From Annona cherimola (Eukaryota > Streptophyta > Magnoliopsida > Magnoliales > Annonaceae): 64,000 nt of DNA. Both the position numbers and the translations under genes were made by a program. Position 1 is the stretch's first letter, and each line of letters starts with the position of its first letter. Shown here in pieces: positions 22,229 to 34,476 of this stretch. The notes below the pieces were generated by a model. It was not told the DNA's origin. It worked only from the letters and a program-made list of their open reading frames with translations, and did not search any database. The stretch lies in the NCBI GenBank assembly GCA_030490835.1, contig CM059972.1, forward strand, positions 94,473,137 to 94,537,136. The letters are read 5' to 3'.

Positions 22229-25200
22229 TATTTTTCATGAGGGTATATCTTAGAAAAATGAAGTATACTATAAATGTAACATTTTGGATAAATATATGTA
22301 CCATATCACTTTTTATATATAAAAAAAAAAACTCAATTTCTGCCAACAGCTACTTGAAACAAATCATCACTGTATGCAACAGAAAATTACCTTCATCATA
22401 TAATGAATATATTGTTGTCTACAATGATTATCAACAACAAACATATAAAGTTTGCATCAAAATGTCATTGGTAAAGGAATTTTTGTTGCTAGAGCACATA
22501 AGGTAAAAAGTATTTGCAATCAAGTATAAATAATTTGCTTGCGAGTGAACAAATGTCATCAAGTATTTACAACAAAGGACATTTCTGTCAACCAATTTCA
22601 AGTTTTTCCAATAGAAAATTGGATGAAAAAATCAAATTTCTTTAATAGAGATGATATCTGCATGCATAATAAGCTTTTCCAAACAAGATCCAAAAAAAAA
22701 AGAAAATCCGAGTAACACGTGGAAATAATTAAAAATATAAATAATAATGACAAAAAATGAAACATCCCACCTTATCCAAACCAAGCTGACATCATATTGC
22801 CTCTGCTTTTAGTTTCATTTCTTTTCCTTTTCACCAAACCTATTGCCCCTTTCTTTTCCCGTACTTCCCGTATTAAGGTCTTCAACTAGATTAAAATTAC
22901 ACGTGAAAAATGCTCTTTGAGTAGACACTCGTTTGGGTGGAACGAACCATCTATGAAGTGCCGCCGCTCAATTAGAAATACTCCTTTTTCCAAAGGTAAA
23001 TAATTGAAAGTCATTTCTCAAGCATATTTTTATATAGTTGTTGTCGCTTTCTAAAGTTTCTTTCAATTGAAAAGCTGAGACCGTTGATTTGGCCACCATC
23101 CATGCCCACTAAGAAATTGCGGAGTCTTTGCTAGCAGGCATTTACCCGAAGCTTATCAGGAGAAAACACATGCTCCCTCTAAAGTCTGCATCAACAATTT
23201 TTATTAAAAACCATTTTTTATACTAAATAAAACTGAATTTTTTTTTATATAAATTTGCATACTTAAAGAGTCCACTTTGCCAAAGCCTCCTATTAAAATC
23301 AGTGAAGAAGTTGTTTAAAGCCAAAATGAATCAATTCTTTACTAATATATACAAATTTATGATTAACTGGATTTGCGTTTTCAACTTTTGCAGAATTAAT
23401 ACAGAAAGTTCGCATAGTTTGTGAAATTTATATATAGAGTCTAATTTATGAATATGTAAAATATAAGCTCTAATTTGAAATACCCAACTTCTGGGGTGTA
23501 ATTTACAAAAAACTAAAACTTAACTTTCCAGTGGGGAAATTACTTTTTCTTAAATGTATGGAAGCATGATAATAGAATGGAAATTCTTATTGGAATTTTA
23601 TATATTGTTAAAAAATATTCCGATTATTTTATTGAGGATTTTTATATTTTTCTATCAAAAACATCATGGCTAGTTTAGATTTTATCAAATTGCCTTACTA
23701 TGAACCAAATCAAATATTGCCATATTTGTATTGAAGTGAAAAAATTTATTTTCGATTTATCTTTCTCTGTACATGAAAAATTACTAAAAGAACTTATTTG
23801 TATTTCTAAAAGATTTTTTCTTTGAAATAAAAGTTAAATTTTGATTGCTTTTTTTTTTTTTTATGGAAATTTTTTTTTTTTTGATTGCTTAAGTGCAATA
23901 AAAGATACGATTTTTAAGAATATATTTTAAGATGAAAAAATTCAATTTTTATTATATTTAAAATGTTCTCTACTATAAAGTGATATATGTTTCTATTTTT
24001 AGGTAATTATAAATTAGATCCCTTATTTTGCATATTTGCAAATTAAACCTTATATGTCATTAATTGGTTGTTATCAATCAAAAACCTAGAGGCAATTTTT
24101 TAATCAATGCAAACTTACCTAGTCTAATTTTACAGTTTTTTAAAAAAGTATCCTAAAATGCAATTTCGCAAACTTAGAGGTTAATTTTCAAAAAACACCG
24201 ATTTAATGGTTGGACCCATTTTTAAATTGTAGTATCGCTTTTTTACGTTCAGTTTTGTGCACCAACAAGATCATGACATCATTTGTAAAACCAATTGAAT
24301 TTTTTATCAAGTCAATACAAGCGAACTGAAAATAGGGTTTTCTCAAAATGATCTTCATTTTACTTGATTTAAACAAGCCCCATTTATAGAATAGTTCCTC
24401 CATATTCAAAATTATTACAAATAAAACTTAGCATCAATATTTGAAAAAAATGTTAAATAAAACATGGATAGTTTAAACGTGAAAATTGGATGCGTTGCAT
24501 TCTTAGTTGAAGGCTTGACCCCTATCGTAACCCCAATTTTAAAATTCATACTCTACGCTACAAGGGAATTTATATTTTTATAACAGTACTTTTGGTTGCG
24601 AAAAGTTATATATTTATGTTGCTAAACACCTTTTTAAGAAAACCTTCTTTTACAAGAATTTAGTGGCAAATGGGCATTCACAATGAAATAGGAACCTTTT
24701 GCAGTAAGAATCGGGATAAGTAATCTTTAGCAATGAAAATTTTATAGGTTTCCCTTCAGTGAAATTGGGTTAGATTGAAGATTTCTTCATTAATTCTGTC
24801 AATTCCGTCAATTACATTTAGAATCTTTAGTGTAGCTAGGTGACTAAGTTTTATTTAAATCAAAGATGCGTATAGGTTACATTTAACAAAGTATAAATGT
24901 AACAAAATTGTTTGATTTATATATCAATTTTAAAGTTGCATTTTCTTATAATTTCCATGTATATTAAAGAGAATACGGGCTATGTAAATCTTTAATTTAA
25001 ATGAAATTTAGTATTCTAGCTAAACAAATAATGCTAAAGGCAATTGATGAAATTGTTTAACAACATAAAAGGAGATGAAAATGAAATATCATCTCAACTT
25101 TTGGATATAGTGCCCTACAGCGTGTTTAGAAAATTACAAATTCATATCCCTAATCAAACAACCATAATTACATCTCCACTATAGAGAAAAACTTTTTTTT

Positions 25201-25840
25201 AAAAAAAAAATCTGATTGTGTATATATACACAACAACTCATCTTAGATCTTATAATAAAGTCTAAGAAAGAAAACAAGCTTCCATCTATTATGTGGGGAG
25301 ACAACAAACTCCCACCAATTAACTAATGGAGACAACAAGCTCCTATTCTCAACAAGGAGACAAAGCTCCCATATAATATACGAACACCCACATGCAGGAG
25401 GTGGGGTTCGCTACCATCACTCTCGACTAGCACAGCTAACCCCAGTTGGCAAGTAGACTAGATTTGACTCAATTGAATAGGTTAAATTGACTTAATGGAT
25501 CAGGTTGAAAAGTTGAATTGACTTAGTAAATCGATGAATTAGTCAAAGATTGGATTACCAAGTTTAGTTAACTCAATAATTTGGTTGAATAGCTAGATTG
25601 ACCCAATGAACCAAGCTAACAAACTGAGTTTCCTGGGTAAACCAATTCAGTTGACTGGTTAAGTGACTAGTCAACTCATTGACAAGTGATGGACTCTTGG
25701 TTTTCCTTCCTATGGACCTAGGAATATATAAATCATGATAGATCTAACAAAATCCTAGTTTTGGCTATACTAGAGTGTCTCAAGACTAAACATGATGTTA
25801 TACAGTTTGGATCATGCATGTCATAAAGTCATGCCATCTT
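22229..25840. other. Gene-free stretch between repeats
   Basis: I find no supportable gene. Frames at 22237-22506 (plus) and 24203-24409 (minus) have no recognised domain. The block 25250-25420 (GGAGACAACAAGCTCC-type phrases repeated three to four times) and 25450-25690 (irregular repeats of TTGACTTAAT/TTGACCCAAT) look like old repeat sequence that I cannot classify. A diverged dispersed AT-rich repeat may lie near 24850-25010. Confidence 0.4.
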
Positions 25841-25845
25841 AGCAA

Positions 25846-26143
25846 TGTTGGGTAGCGTGGTTTTACAACCACAATTGGGTCACATAGGAATAAAATAGAA
25901 ACTAGAAGAGAAAAAGAGAAGAGACAACATAAAAAGAAAAAAACTTATCTTATTGAGGCAAACTTGAAAGAACCCTTACAACTGGACTCTCCTACTAGAT
26001 GTCTGGCTTGATACTAAAAACAGTACCTAGAGGACCCTCTTTATAATACTTGGAAAACAATGTATGGGATGTGTTGCAAGAATCCCAATTGTGTTATGAA
26101 AAATAACGCGAGCGACTTGCGTACAATTTATGTTGCTCCAACA
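25846..26143 (-). repeat. Copia 3' LTR
   Basis: The 298-bp LTR begins TGTTGGGTAGCGTGG and ends GCTCCAACA on the plus strand. It aligns along its whole length with 29866-30108 joined to 35769-35827. It is complete, unlike its partner. Confidence 0.93.
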
Positions 26144-26154
26144 TCCCCCCTTAA
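26144..26154 (-). other. Polypurine tract of the Copia element
   Basis: On the minus strand TTAAGGGGGGA lies directly before the TG of the 3' LTR. This is the expected site and composition of the plus-strand primer tract. Confidence 0.85.
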
Positions 26155-26160
26155 ATTGGT

Positions 26161-26665
26161 CGAGTTTATGAACATATTCCGAGTAGCTTAGTAAATATAT
26201 CTGCAATTTACACTGTACTTCTGAATAATCCCATCACAATTTCTTCTCTTTTTACTAGGTCACACAAGAAGTGGAATCTGATATCAATGTGCTTGTTCTG
26301 CCATGAAGGACTAGTTTTGTGATAATAATATAACAGACCTAATATCACAAAAACTTGAATACCACCATCTTGATGTTGATTCATTTTCTTTAACAATCTC
26401 CATAGCCAGACTGCTTAACATGCAGATTGTGCTGCGCAATATACTCTGCTTTTGTTGTTGAAAGAGTGACTGCTAGTTATTTTTTTGAGGACCATGAAAT
26501 TGTACCTGTTCCAAAAATAAATGTGCACCTAGATGTGCTTTCCCTATCATCAAGGTCTCCACCATAGTCGTTGTCTGTAAAGCGAATCAAATCTAACTTC
26601 TCTCTACCATTAAATATACCAAGGTCCATTATACCTTTTATATTGCGTAAAATTCTTTTTGCTCC
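26161..26665 (-). pseudogene. Copia RNase H remnant
   Basis: The minus strand translates in pieces to GDLDDRESTSRCTFIFGTG, TISWSSKK, STTKAEYIA, then KHIDIRFHFLCDLVKREEIV. This is the conserved run of Copia RNase H, with the final segment near 26220-26300. Stops and frameshifts interrupt it, for example a stop after SWSSKK where active elements continue with Q. Confidence 0.88.
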
Positions 26666-27520
26666 CTAAAGGTATTTCTCCATCAAATTAGCCATGTACT
26701 GACTAATCAAGCTGACTCCATTCATGACATCAGGTCTCATAGTAGTTAAGTACAGTCTCATAGTAGTTAAGTGCATCAAACTGCCAACAATCTGTTTAAA
26801 GTATGTGTTGTCTACCTTGTCTCCCATGTCAATGCACTTTCTTAACTTCAGACCTGCTTCAACTGGAGTACAAACAAGGCTGCAATTTTCCATTCTAAAT
26901 TTTTCCAAAATTTCCCTTGCATACTTCTTTTGAGATATAAAAATACCATCCTTAGATTTCTCAACTTCTATTATGAGAAAATAGTGCATTAATCTCAAGT
27001 TAGTCATATCAAATTCCCTTTTCATGGAATTTTTAAATTCCTCAAAGACGTTGGGATCATTAACTTTATAGATCAAATCATCTACATACAGACAGATGAT
27101 CATGAATTTTTATCACCAACATTTTTCACATGTAGAGTATGCTCAAAGAGATACTTTTCAAGCCCAATACTTTTAGAATAGGAGCTTATGCACTATACCA
27201 CGCTCGTGGATCTTGTTTTTGTCCATGAAGGGGTTTTTTCAATTTATAAACTTTTTTCTTCATTCTACTTTTTCAAAACCAGGTAGTTGTTCTACATACA
27301 CATATTCCTCAAGATCGCCATGCAAAAAGGCTAACTTCACATCCATCTGAGAAATATTCCATGAGTTTTAAGCAGCTAAGGAAAGTACCATTCTTATTAT
27401 ATCATGTTTGGCAACTGGTGTAAATACTTCACAGTAATCAATTCATGGCTTCTGCTTGTAGTCTTTTGCCACCAATCATGCCTTGTACTTGTCAATGTTG
27501 CCTCCAGGAGTGGGTTTTGC
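26666..27520 (-). pseudogene. Copia reverse transcriptase remnant
   Basis: The upstream part (about 27510-27250) reads GGNIDKYKA, LVAKDYKQK, DYCEVFTPVA and [20 protein letters not shown] with stops between. The frame 27103-26666 carries the catalytic ICLYVDDLIY and then DMTNLRLMHYFL, the Copia form of RT (RVT_2). YVDD is intact. A 21-bp tandem duplication repeats YLTTMR within LMHLTTMRLYLTTMRPDVM. It would copy the genomic RNA in virus-like particles if active; here it is broken. Confidence 0.93.
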
Positions 27521-27521
27521 T

Positions 27522-28206
27522 TTAAAACTCCACTTTACACCAATTGGCTTTTGCCCTTCTAGAAGGGCATTCAGTCGTATAGCTTGTCACATCTTTGCTT
27601 AAAAGGACCTTTTGAGTTACAAGGTCGTATAGCTTGTACGCCTTTGTATTTTCACTATAGCCGATGAAAATGCACTTCTCACTTTTTTCATCAAGCTTCT
27701 TTCTTTTCTCATTTGAAATATAAAAATATGCTATACAACCAAAAATTTTCAAGTGACTAACATCTAGCTTGTTATAACTCCAAATCTCTTCGGGTATCGT
27801 ATTCATGATACTCCTGGTGGGACTCAAATTTAACACATGCACACTCCATTTAACCACTTCGACCTAGAAGGATTTAGGTAGATTTTTTACCTTTAACATT
27901 TTCTCACCGTATTCATAATCGTATAGTTCTTTCTTTTTGCAACTCCATTTTACTATGGAGTATATGTTGTCGTTGACTGATGCCATATCCTATTCTATTC
28001 ATAAAACTCTAGAAACTCCTTGGATGCGTACACTCCTCCTCATCTGTACACAAAGTCTTGATATGTTTTCCAATCTAGTTTTCAACTAATGCCTTGAAGC
28101 TTTTGAATACTGCAACATTTTTTTATTTTTCTCCCAAAAAGTATACTCAAGTTTTTTTACTATAATCATCAGTAAATGTAATAAAATATTTCTTATTTTC
28201 ATTAGG
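27522..28206 (-). pseudogene. Copia integrase core and C-terminal region
   Basis: The frame 27857-27522 contains SPTRSIMNTIPEEIWSYNK, SHLKIFGCIAYFYIS and KCIFIGYSENTKAYKLYD. This is the stretch after the Copia integrase catalytic core (PEE.W....P...HL..FG...). The catalytic core upstream (27858-28200) is in several frames; phrases resembling FITFTDDYSKK and QNGVAKRKN can be followed but are interrupted by stops. Confidence 0.88.
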
Positions 28207-28521
28207 CTAGAGATCAATAGGACCACATACATGAGAATGTATTAAATCTAGCAAACCTTTTACTCCCTTTGCTTTACCTTCAAGAAAAGGGGCTTTGTGT
28301 TGCTTTTCGATAACACACCCTTCACATATTTGATTTGGTAGGTCTATGAATGGTAATCCTATCACCATTTTCTTTCTATGTAACAATCTCAAACTATAAA
28401 AATTTAGATGTTCATATCTGAGATGCCATAACCAAGAGTCCTCATTCACGATTGCATTAAAATATGGTAATGCCTCATTATGTATATGCAATGGAAATAT
28501 ATGATTCTTTGTCATCTTCAC
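28207..28521 (-). pseudogene. Copia GAG-pre-integrase domain
   Basis: The frame contains WLWHLRYEHLNFYSLRLLHR, GLPFIDLPNQICEGCVIEKQ and HSHVCGPIDL. This is the zinc-binding H...H...C..C segment at the N-terminus of Copia integrase, followed by the start of the integrase core (usually D..GP). One of the strongest domain matches in the window, although the polyprotein around it is interrupted. Confidence 0.93.
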
Positions 28522-28779
28522 ATTTGCAATGAGACATTTTGGCTATCATGAATTCGACAAAATCCTACTTTAATATTTTTTCATAGCCTTTCTCTTGTAA
28601 TTGCCCCAAACTCAATAAATGATTTTTCAATCTAGGAACATAATAAACATTAGAGACAAATGATTTTTTTCATCTTTGGTTTTTATCAACACCTTTCCTT
28701 TTCCTTTAATGGGGATTTTAGAATTATCTCCAAACTTAGTCATGAATTAAAAAATTTCTTCTAATTCAACAAATATATT

Positions 28780-29000
28780 TTTCTCTCCACACATGTGACT
28801 ACTTGAGCCCGTGTCTAAATAGCACATATTTTCTTGCACTTCTTCATCAACATAACATACTAAAAGAAGAGATGTATCAAGGGCATAATCACCATCTTCT
28901 TTAGTATTACAATTAGCATTATTTTCAGGGCATTCAGATTGATAGTAACCATATTTTTTGCAACCAAAGCATTTGATATGAGACCTCTACTGCATCCATG
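28780..29000 (-). pseudogene. Copia zinc knuckle and protease remnant
   Basis: On the minus strand SHIKCFGCKKYGYYQSECPE has the CX2CX4HX4C knuckle spacing, with tyrosine at the histidine position. About 50 residues downstream, near 28830-28795, CYLDTGSSSHMCG matches the Copia aspartic protease active site (usually W.LDSG.S.HM). The knuckle normally binds the RNA genome and the protease cuts the polyprotein. The H-to-Y change should impair zinc binding. Confidence 0.88.
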
Positions 29001-29152
29001 ACCTCTACCTCTTCCTTGATTAATGCCTCTACCTGTACCTCTTAAGATACCTTCACTTTTCTCTGATTCTTTCATTTCTGCATTGACACCTCTACCTGCT
29101 CCACATCTGCAACCTCTGTAGCTTCTGCCTTTGTTTGTGTTTGAGCTATTCT

Positions 29153-29539
29153 CTATTGTCGGCTTTGCTTGAAAGGCTTTCTCATAGGTGTGTGTTGATT
29201 TATTCTTTGTTCATGGACCATCAATGATCTCATCAATTCATCTATCGACATCTTTGACGAATCCTCCTCAATTACATAAACAACATACTCAAATTTTGTA
29301 ATTACAATGCAAAATTTTTTTTCCATAATGAGAACATCAGTGATAGTATCACCATTCATTCTCAATTTATTCATCAAGTCAATAGCACGAATAAAATAAT
29401 TTGAAATTGATTCATTCGACTTCATACAATAGTTATCAAATTTAGACATGAGGATTTGAATATGAACCTTTTTTACTTTCCCCATGCCTTGGTGGTTGTT
29501 TGCAAGGAATCTCATGCTTCCTTTGAAGATTTTGCTCAA
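29153..29539 (-). pseudogene. Copia gag (UBN2-type) fragment
   Basis: The frame contains GKVKKVHIQILMSKFDNYCM, NESISNYFIRAIDLMNKLRM, KKFCIVITKFEYVVYVIEE and LMRSLMVHEQRIN. This is the gag core of plant Copia elements that forms the particle shell. The N-terminal part lies in other frames up to about 29840 (for example a fragment with the usual W..M at 29720-29760). Stops separate it from the knuckle region. Confidence 0.9.
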
Positions 29540-29851
29540 GTAATCATCTCTAGAATTGGCTTTTCCATTGCCTGGTGGATAAACAATAATACCTTCATAT
29601 CTTTCTTGTGCTTTTCTTTCAACTTCTCATTCTAAACATCTAAGAGAGCTACAAGTTCTTCCATTTTTTTGGGCTTGAAGAATCCTTTCTCCATGATTTC
29701 CCAAATCTCCTGAAATCTAAACATTACTTTCATTTGGATGCTCCAATGGTCATAATTTTGACCATTGAAACATGGGACCTGCGGTTGAATAAACTATATA
29801 CTATTCACCATCAATTTGCACTATTGATTTCTACACTTTTACTGATAATTA

Positions 29852-29864
29852 GGCTCTAATACCA
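29852..29864 (-). other. Primer-binding site of the Copia element (tRNA-iMet type)
   Basis: On the minus strand, one base after the 5' LTR end CCCAACA, stands TGGTATTAGAGCC. It differs at one base from TGGTATCAGAGCC, the usual plant initiator-methionine tRNA primer site. This fixes the orientation of the element. Confidence 0.92.
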
Positions 29865-29865
29865 C

Positions 29866-30108
29866 TGTTGGGAAGCGTGGTTTTACAACCATAATTAGGC
29901 CACATAGGAATAAAATAGAAAACTAGAAGAGGAAAAGGGGGAGGGAGAGAGGATAAAAAGAAAAAAATTATCTTATTGATGCAAACTTGAAAAAACCATT
30001 ACGACTAGGCTCTCCTATTGGATGCTTAGCTTGATACTAAAAACACTACCTAGAGGACCCTATTCATAATACTTGGAAAACAACTTATGAGATGTGTTGC
30101 AAGAATCC
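29866..30108 (-). repeat. Copia 5' LTR, inner part (split)
   Basis: Starts TGTTGGGAAGCGTGG on the plus strand and matches the 3' LTR up to GCAAGAATCC. There it is cut by the Athila-like element. The rest resumes at 35764. Confidence 0.93.
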
Positions 30109-31446
30109 TAATAGCAATCTATCTACAAGTGCACGGGTCGTAAATTGTAGTATATAAAATATTGATCCACAGAAAATTCGAGACTTAAGACGTTGAATTT
30201 AAACACTTTCTAACTAAATAAGATAAGGAAAAGAAAGAATAGAAAAAAGGAAAAGTTGATTTGTAGAACATAGAATTGTAATTAGAAATCACATGATTGA
30301 GAGCACCTAAGATCTAGGATTTCACATACGTCTTTTGCAACAGATATGTGAAGTGCTTACTTAGTCTGGATATTATGTATTAAAGGAGAACTATCTTATG
30401 ATCTTTATACATTCTCTTGAAACCTACAAGGTGTACGCTAATCTTTTTAACTGCATATTCTTGTAGGATTAAATCAATTAGAATCCATTAAGTTCTGTGA
30501 AAGTTCATAAAATTTCTCAAGGTCATCATGCCTATTCTCCAGTCTTAGCTTTTCAGGTTTAATATCTTGATTTTCTTATATTAGACTTCAATCTCTCGGT
30601 TCCATCACCTAATATATAAAAATCATTGCCAAAGACTAGGCCTTCACACTAAGCAAGCATTAAATCACAAGACATCAAATTAACATAAAATACTTTAAAT
30701 AATCAAACTATAATACCTGCTACATTAGACGCATGCTACAACCTAAAATCTAAATAATATGTTTAGTCTAACATGTTTATAATCAAAATAAAATATAAAA
30801 TAATAATGTATCCAATCTTCATCATAAACAAGACAATTAAAATAAAAAAAGAAAGAAAAAACTTATTGATTGGAAGCCCTGATAGTGTCTTGACTGCTCC
30901 AAGAAACTCGTTGTCGCGCTCTTCGCCTCAGACTCTACGCATTCTCCCACTCTCTGAATCTCAACCCAAGCTCTAAGGACATTCTAGGATGCTCTGGAAC
31001 ATGTACAAGTGTTGTTTATGTAGATCTCCTCAAAGAATTTACGCATAACTAATGCAATTGCGGATTAATTACGTAACTCCAGTAGACCTAAAAACTTATT
31101 AGGTCTCTAAACTTGCACAAAAATTGCATATCAATTGCGGAACGATCAAATCTAAGAATAATTCAGGTCATATGTGAAACACGTTTTAACTTATGTCGAT
31201 CACTATCTTGCCTCCTCTTGATTCTTCTGGATCATCAATAGAGTGGGTCTTGGTCCTCATGCTTTGACTCTTCGAGAATCATGCGTGTTTTGCACCGACT
31301 TCACCTAATTTTATGCATATAACTCAATTGTGAATGTTTTATGGTATATAAAAGCTAAATCGATCAAAATATGATTCAAATTATCTTAAATACTCAAATT
31401 CTTCTCAATTAATATTCAAAATACTGTTATAAAAATGACTTAACTA
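30109..31446 (-). repeat. Athila-like 3' LTR
   Basis: It aligns with 34477-35763: shared phrases include GATTTCACATACGTCTTTTG, ACATTCTAGGATGCTCTG and TCTTCTCAATTAATATTCAA. The outer plus-strand end reads TAATAGCAATCT where the partner has TGTTCGTAATCT. Just inside, the minus strand has GTGTAGGGGTAT, a weak polypurine tract. Confidence 0.88.
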
Positions 31447-33210
31447 ATACCCCTACACTTGAATCTTTGCTTGTATTCAAGCAAATATAGAATAATCAAA
31501 TCACAGAATTTTAAAAATCGGCCTTTAAAGAAGTTTGAGCAAAAAGCGAGTATATAGCTCTTGTCAAAATATTGAATCAAAAATTTTGAAACATAACTCT
31601 TGTCAAAATCTCAATCAAAATTTTTTTCACTTTATTAACATTGTATGCATTGTCACCTTTTTTGCTTTCAATCATTAGGAATTCAAAAATCTCATAACAA
31701 AAACTCTTAATTCTCAGGAATCCTCTCTTTTTTAACTATGTTATTTCAATACACACATTTAGCATTTCAATTCTCAATGGTAGTGATACAAAAAAGTATA
31801 AGTAATATTACCTCATATGCATCTCATCACATTCTATCATTCAAATTTCATCCACCTACTAGTTCATAGAATCATAAGGACTTAATGAGACAACAGTTAA
31901 GTTCAGATCAGAAATCAGTATTCAAAAAAATTGAACCGTCTCCACACTGATTTGAGCCTTGCATAACAGGGAAAAAAATCATCCCCATACTTAGTGCTTT
32001 TATTACTATTATTATTATTTTGCATGCTCTTACCCTTGGTTTAGTAGTTTGTTTTTTCTTTTGATTTTTTTTCAAACCAAGTCCAGCAATAACTTCCCTC
32101 ACTATATTTCAGGGTATCTAGAAAAAAAAATTTCGCAAACAACTTCCCTAACCATATTTCAAAGTATTGAGAGAGACATTTTCATCAGTGCACTAGCCAT
32201 GTGGTTGACCTCATTCCTATTATTCTTTTCAGTTTTAGATTCAAATTTAAAGTTGATTCAATTCAAATGATAGGAATTAATGATCAGAAAGAAATTTCAA
32301 ACTCAAAATGGTGAACAATAGTAATATTTTCAGAAATAGGCTCATTAGACAAATGAAATGCCTTAATTATGTTTCATAAGAAAGTTAAGTATTAGCTTTG
32401 AAAATCTTTCAACTAGAATGAAATTTTCATGTACATGGAAAAAACTATTTCATTTAATTCATTAATTGTGTGTATTAAAAATAATTTTGACAAATTAGAG
32501 AGAATCACTCAAAGCTTGAAAATAAGCAAAATTGGTACCTAAGTATATCAGATTCATCAAGTGATCGAGGAAAAAATATGGTTATTTTCAACAAGTACAT
32601 GTTCAAAAATAAATTAAACATCTCACTATGTTCAATTGTTTGCCTAACTCAAAGTGCTTGAAATTCCAAGTATGATTTGCTTAAAGGACTAACAAGAGTT
32701 CAAAGTGGGGTTTAAATCAATCCAGAGTCAACACTCATGCGTATTTTCAATAAAATTCAGCAAAAATTCAAAAAAAAATCTTAACGCAATATTCGTTTAG
32801 CACAGTATCCTTCCAATCAAAGGTCTAGTCAAAGAAATAATGCAACTCATTCACCTCTACACTTAACATTAACATTATTCTCAATATTAAGGATGATTCA
32901 TTTAATCAAACATGTTTATCGATTTGTGTGAGTGTTTCCAATGATATTTGTCAACTTCACGTTCAAAAATTGAGATTTTCAGATTGTATTCTTCCTGAGC
33001 AAGTTTTTGCAAAATACTAAATGAAAATTCCAAATAAAAACATTAAAATACTAAAAACAAAAAATAAAAAAACTAGAAAAATTAATACTCCCTTAACTAA
33101 ACTTTAGGTTGCCTCCCAAGCAGCGCTAAGTTTAACGTCTTCAGTCAGACTGCTGACATTGCATCAACCAACACTCAATCTTTCAAATATAAGTTCATGT
33201 GGATCTTTCT

Positions 33211-34304
33211 CTAAACTCTCTTGTGGTGCATTCCACACTCTTGTGAAATTTGGACTATCACTAGATATGATTTCATCAACTTCTCTTGCAGCGTCATCTT
33301 GTTATAATTTTCTATCAAATCATAGATGTTGTTAGTGTCTAAAGAGGGGTCCAGATAAAATGAAAGAGCAATTTTTCTAAAGTTATGATCATCATTGTCC
33401 ATCTCTTTAGGATTTATGTAATGTTCATATACTCTCTGTGGAAAAACAAGTAATGACTTATGTGGCTCAAATAGTATGATTGACTTCTCCTTTTCTGTTT
33501 CTTCGGATGGGTTGATCTTCATCTCTTTTTCACTACTTTCATCTTGAGCTTTTTCAGGATTTAAATAATTTTGAATTTGCTTTTTTTTCATCATCCTGCA
33601 CCTCACCCTCCACTTGATTATCATAATTCAAAATATCTTCATGACACATGACACGTTTGGTTTTTTGTCTGCTTTTGTTCATCCACATACACCTCATCCT
33701 CTATTTAATTCTCATTATTCAAGACGATTTTGCCATAATCTTTTAAAAAATTTGTAAAGTCCATGCATTGTTGACTAGGAAGTTCGTCAGAATTCTCATT
33801 TAGATGGTTAGCTTGTTGTGCAACTTTTTCTCCTAGAATAAAAAGACGCTCCTTCATTTGATCAAGTTCTTGAAATAGTAGTTTTAAAATTTTTTCATTA
33901 ATTGATTCTTTAGGTTGTGGTGAAACTATTGGTGGAATGGAGAAAGACAAATTTTCTAACATATTTTTATAGTAAAATTCATGAGATTGAGATGGAAAAT
34001 ATTTCTTATCATATTGAAAAGAAAGATTATCGGACCAAGAAAAGTTCAAATATGTATGCCCATCAGAATTATAAGTGCTTGAGAAGCGATTTTCAACAAG
34101 ATATGGATGGTTATAAAAATTTTATTGCTCATATCTTATGTCTTGTTGGTATGGTGCATTTATCATTGAAGTCCCTTCTTCATATGAATTATACTTATCT
34201 GATATTTCATAATTCTCATGAAATGTCCTATCAACCATCATAGTATTATGAAAAGATCTATAACTCATTCTATCATCATACCACTGATAATAATATGCCA
34301 TCAA
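33211..34304 (-). pseudogene. Gag-like frame of the Athila-like element
   Basis: Three frames cover this region. 34304-34122 and 34049-33705 are in the same frame, separated by a TAA. 33624-33211 follows after a frame change. TYNSDGHTYLNFSWSDN resembles the YNPGWRNHPNFSW block of Athila/Tat gag. It is followed by a coiled-coil-like stretch (LKLLFQELDQMKERLFILGE), an acidic part and KSLLVFPQRV, which resembles the PFPQRL block before the protease. No pol follows. The N-terminus is tyrosine-rich. Assignment to gag rests on these short blocks. Confidence 0.6.
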
Positions 34305-34451
34305 ATAATTTCTAAAAAAACAAAAGAAAAAATATACAAAGAGAGATAGAGAAAAAAATCTAAAAAGGGAATATACAAAGAGAGAATATATAAAGAAAAG
34401 AAGGAAATAAAAGAAAAGTGTTTAAATACGAAGTCCTAAATAACGTTGAAT

Positions 34452-34469
34452 TCCTTGGCAATAGTGCCA
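34452..34469 (-). other. Decayed tRNA-Asp-type primer-binding site
   Basis: The minus strand reads TGGCACTATTGCCAAGGA beside the inner end of the 5' LTR. Against the canonical TGGCGCCGTTGCCGGGGA the changes are mostly transitions, as expected for methylated, decaying elements. Confidence 0.7.
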
Positions 34470-34476
34470 AAAAACT

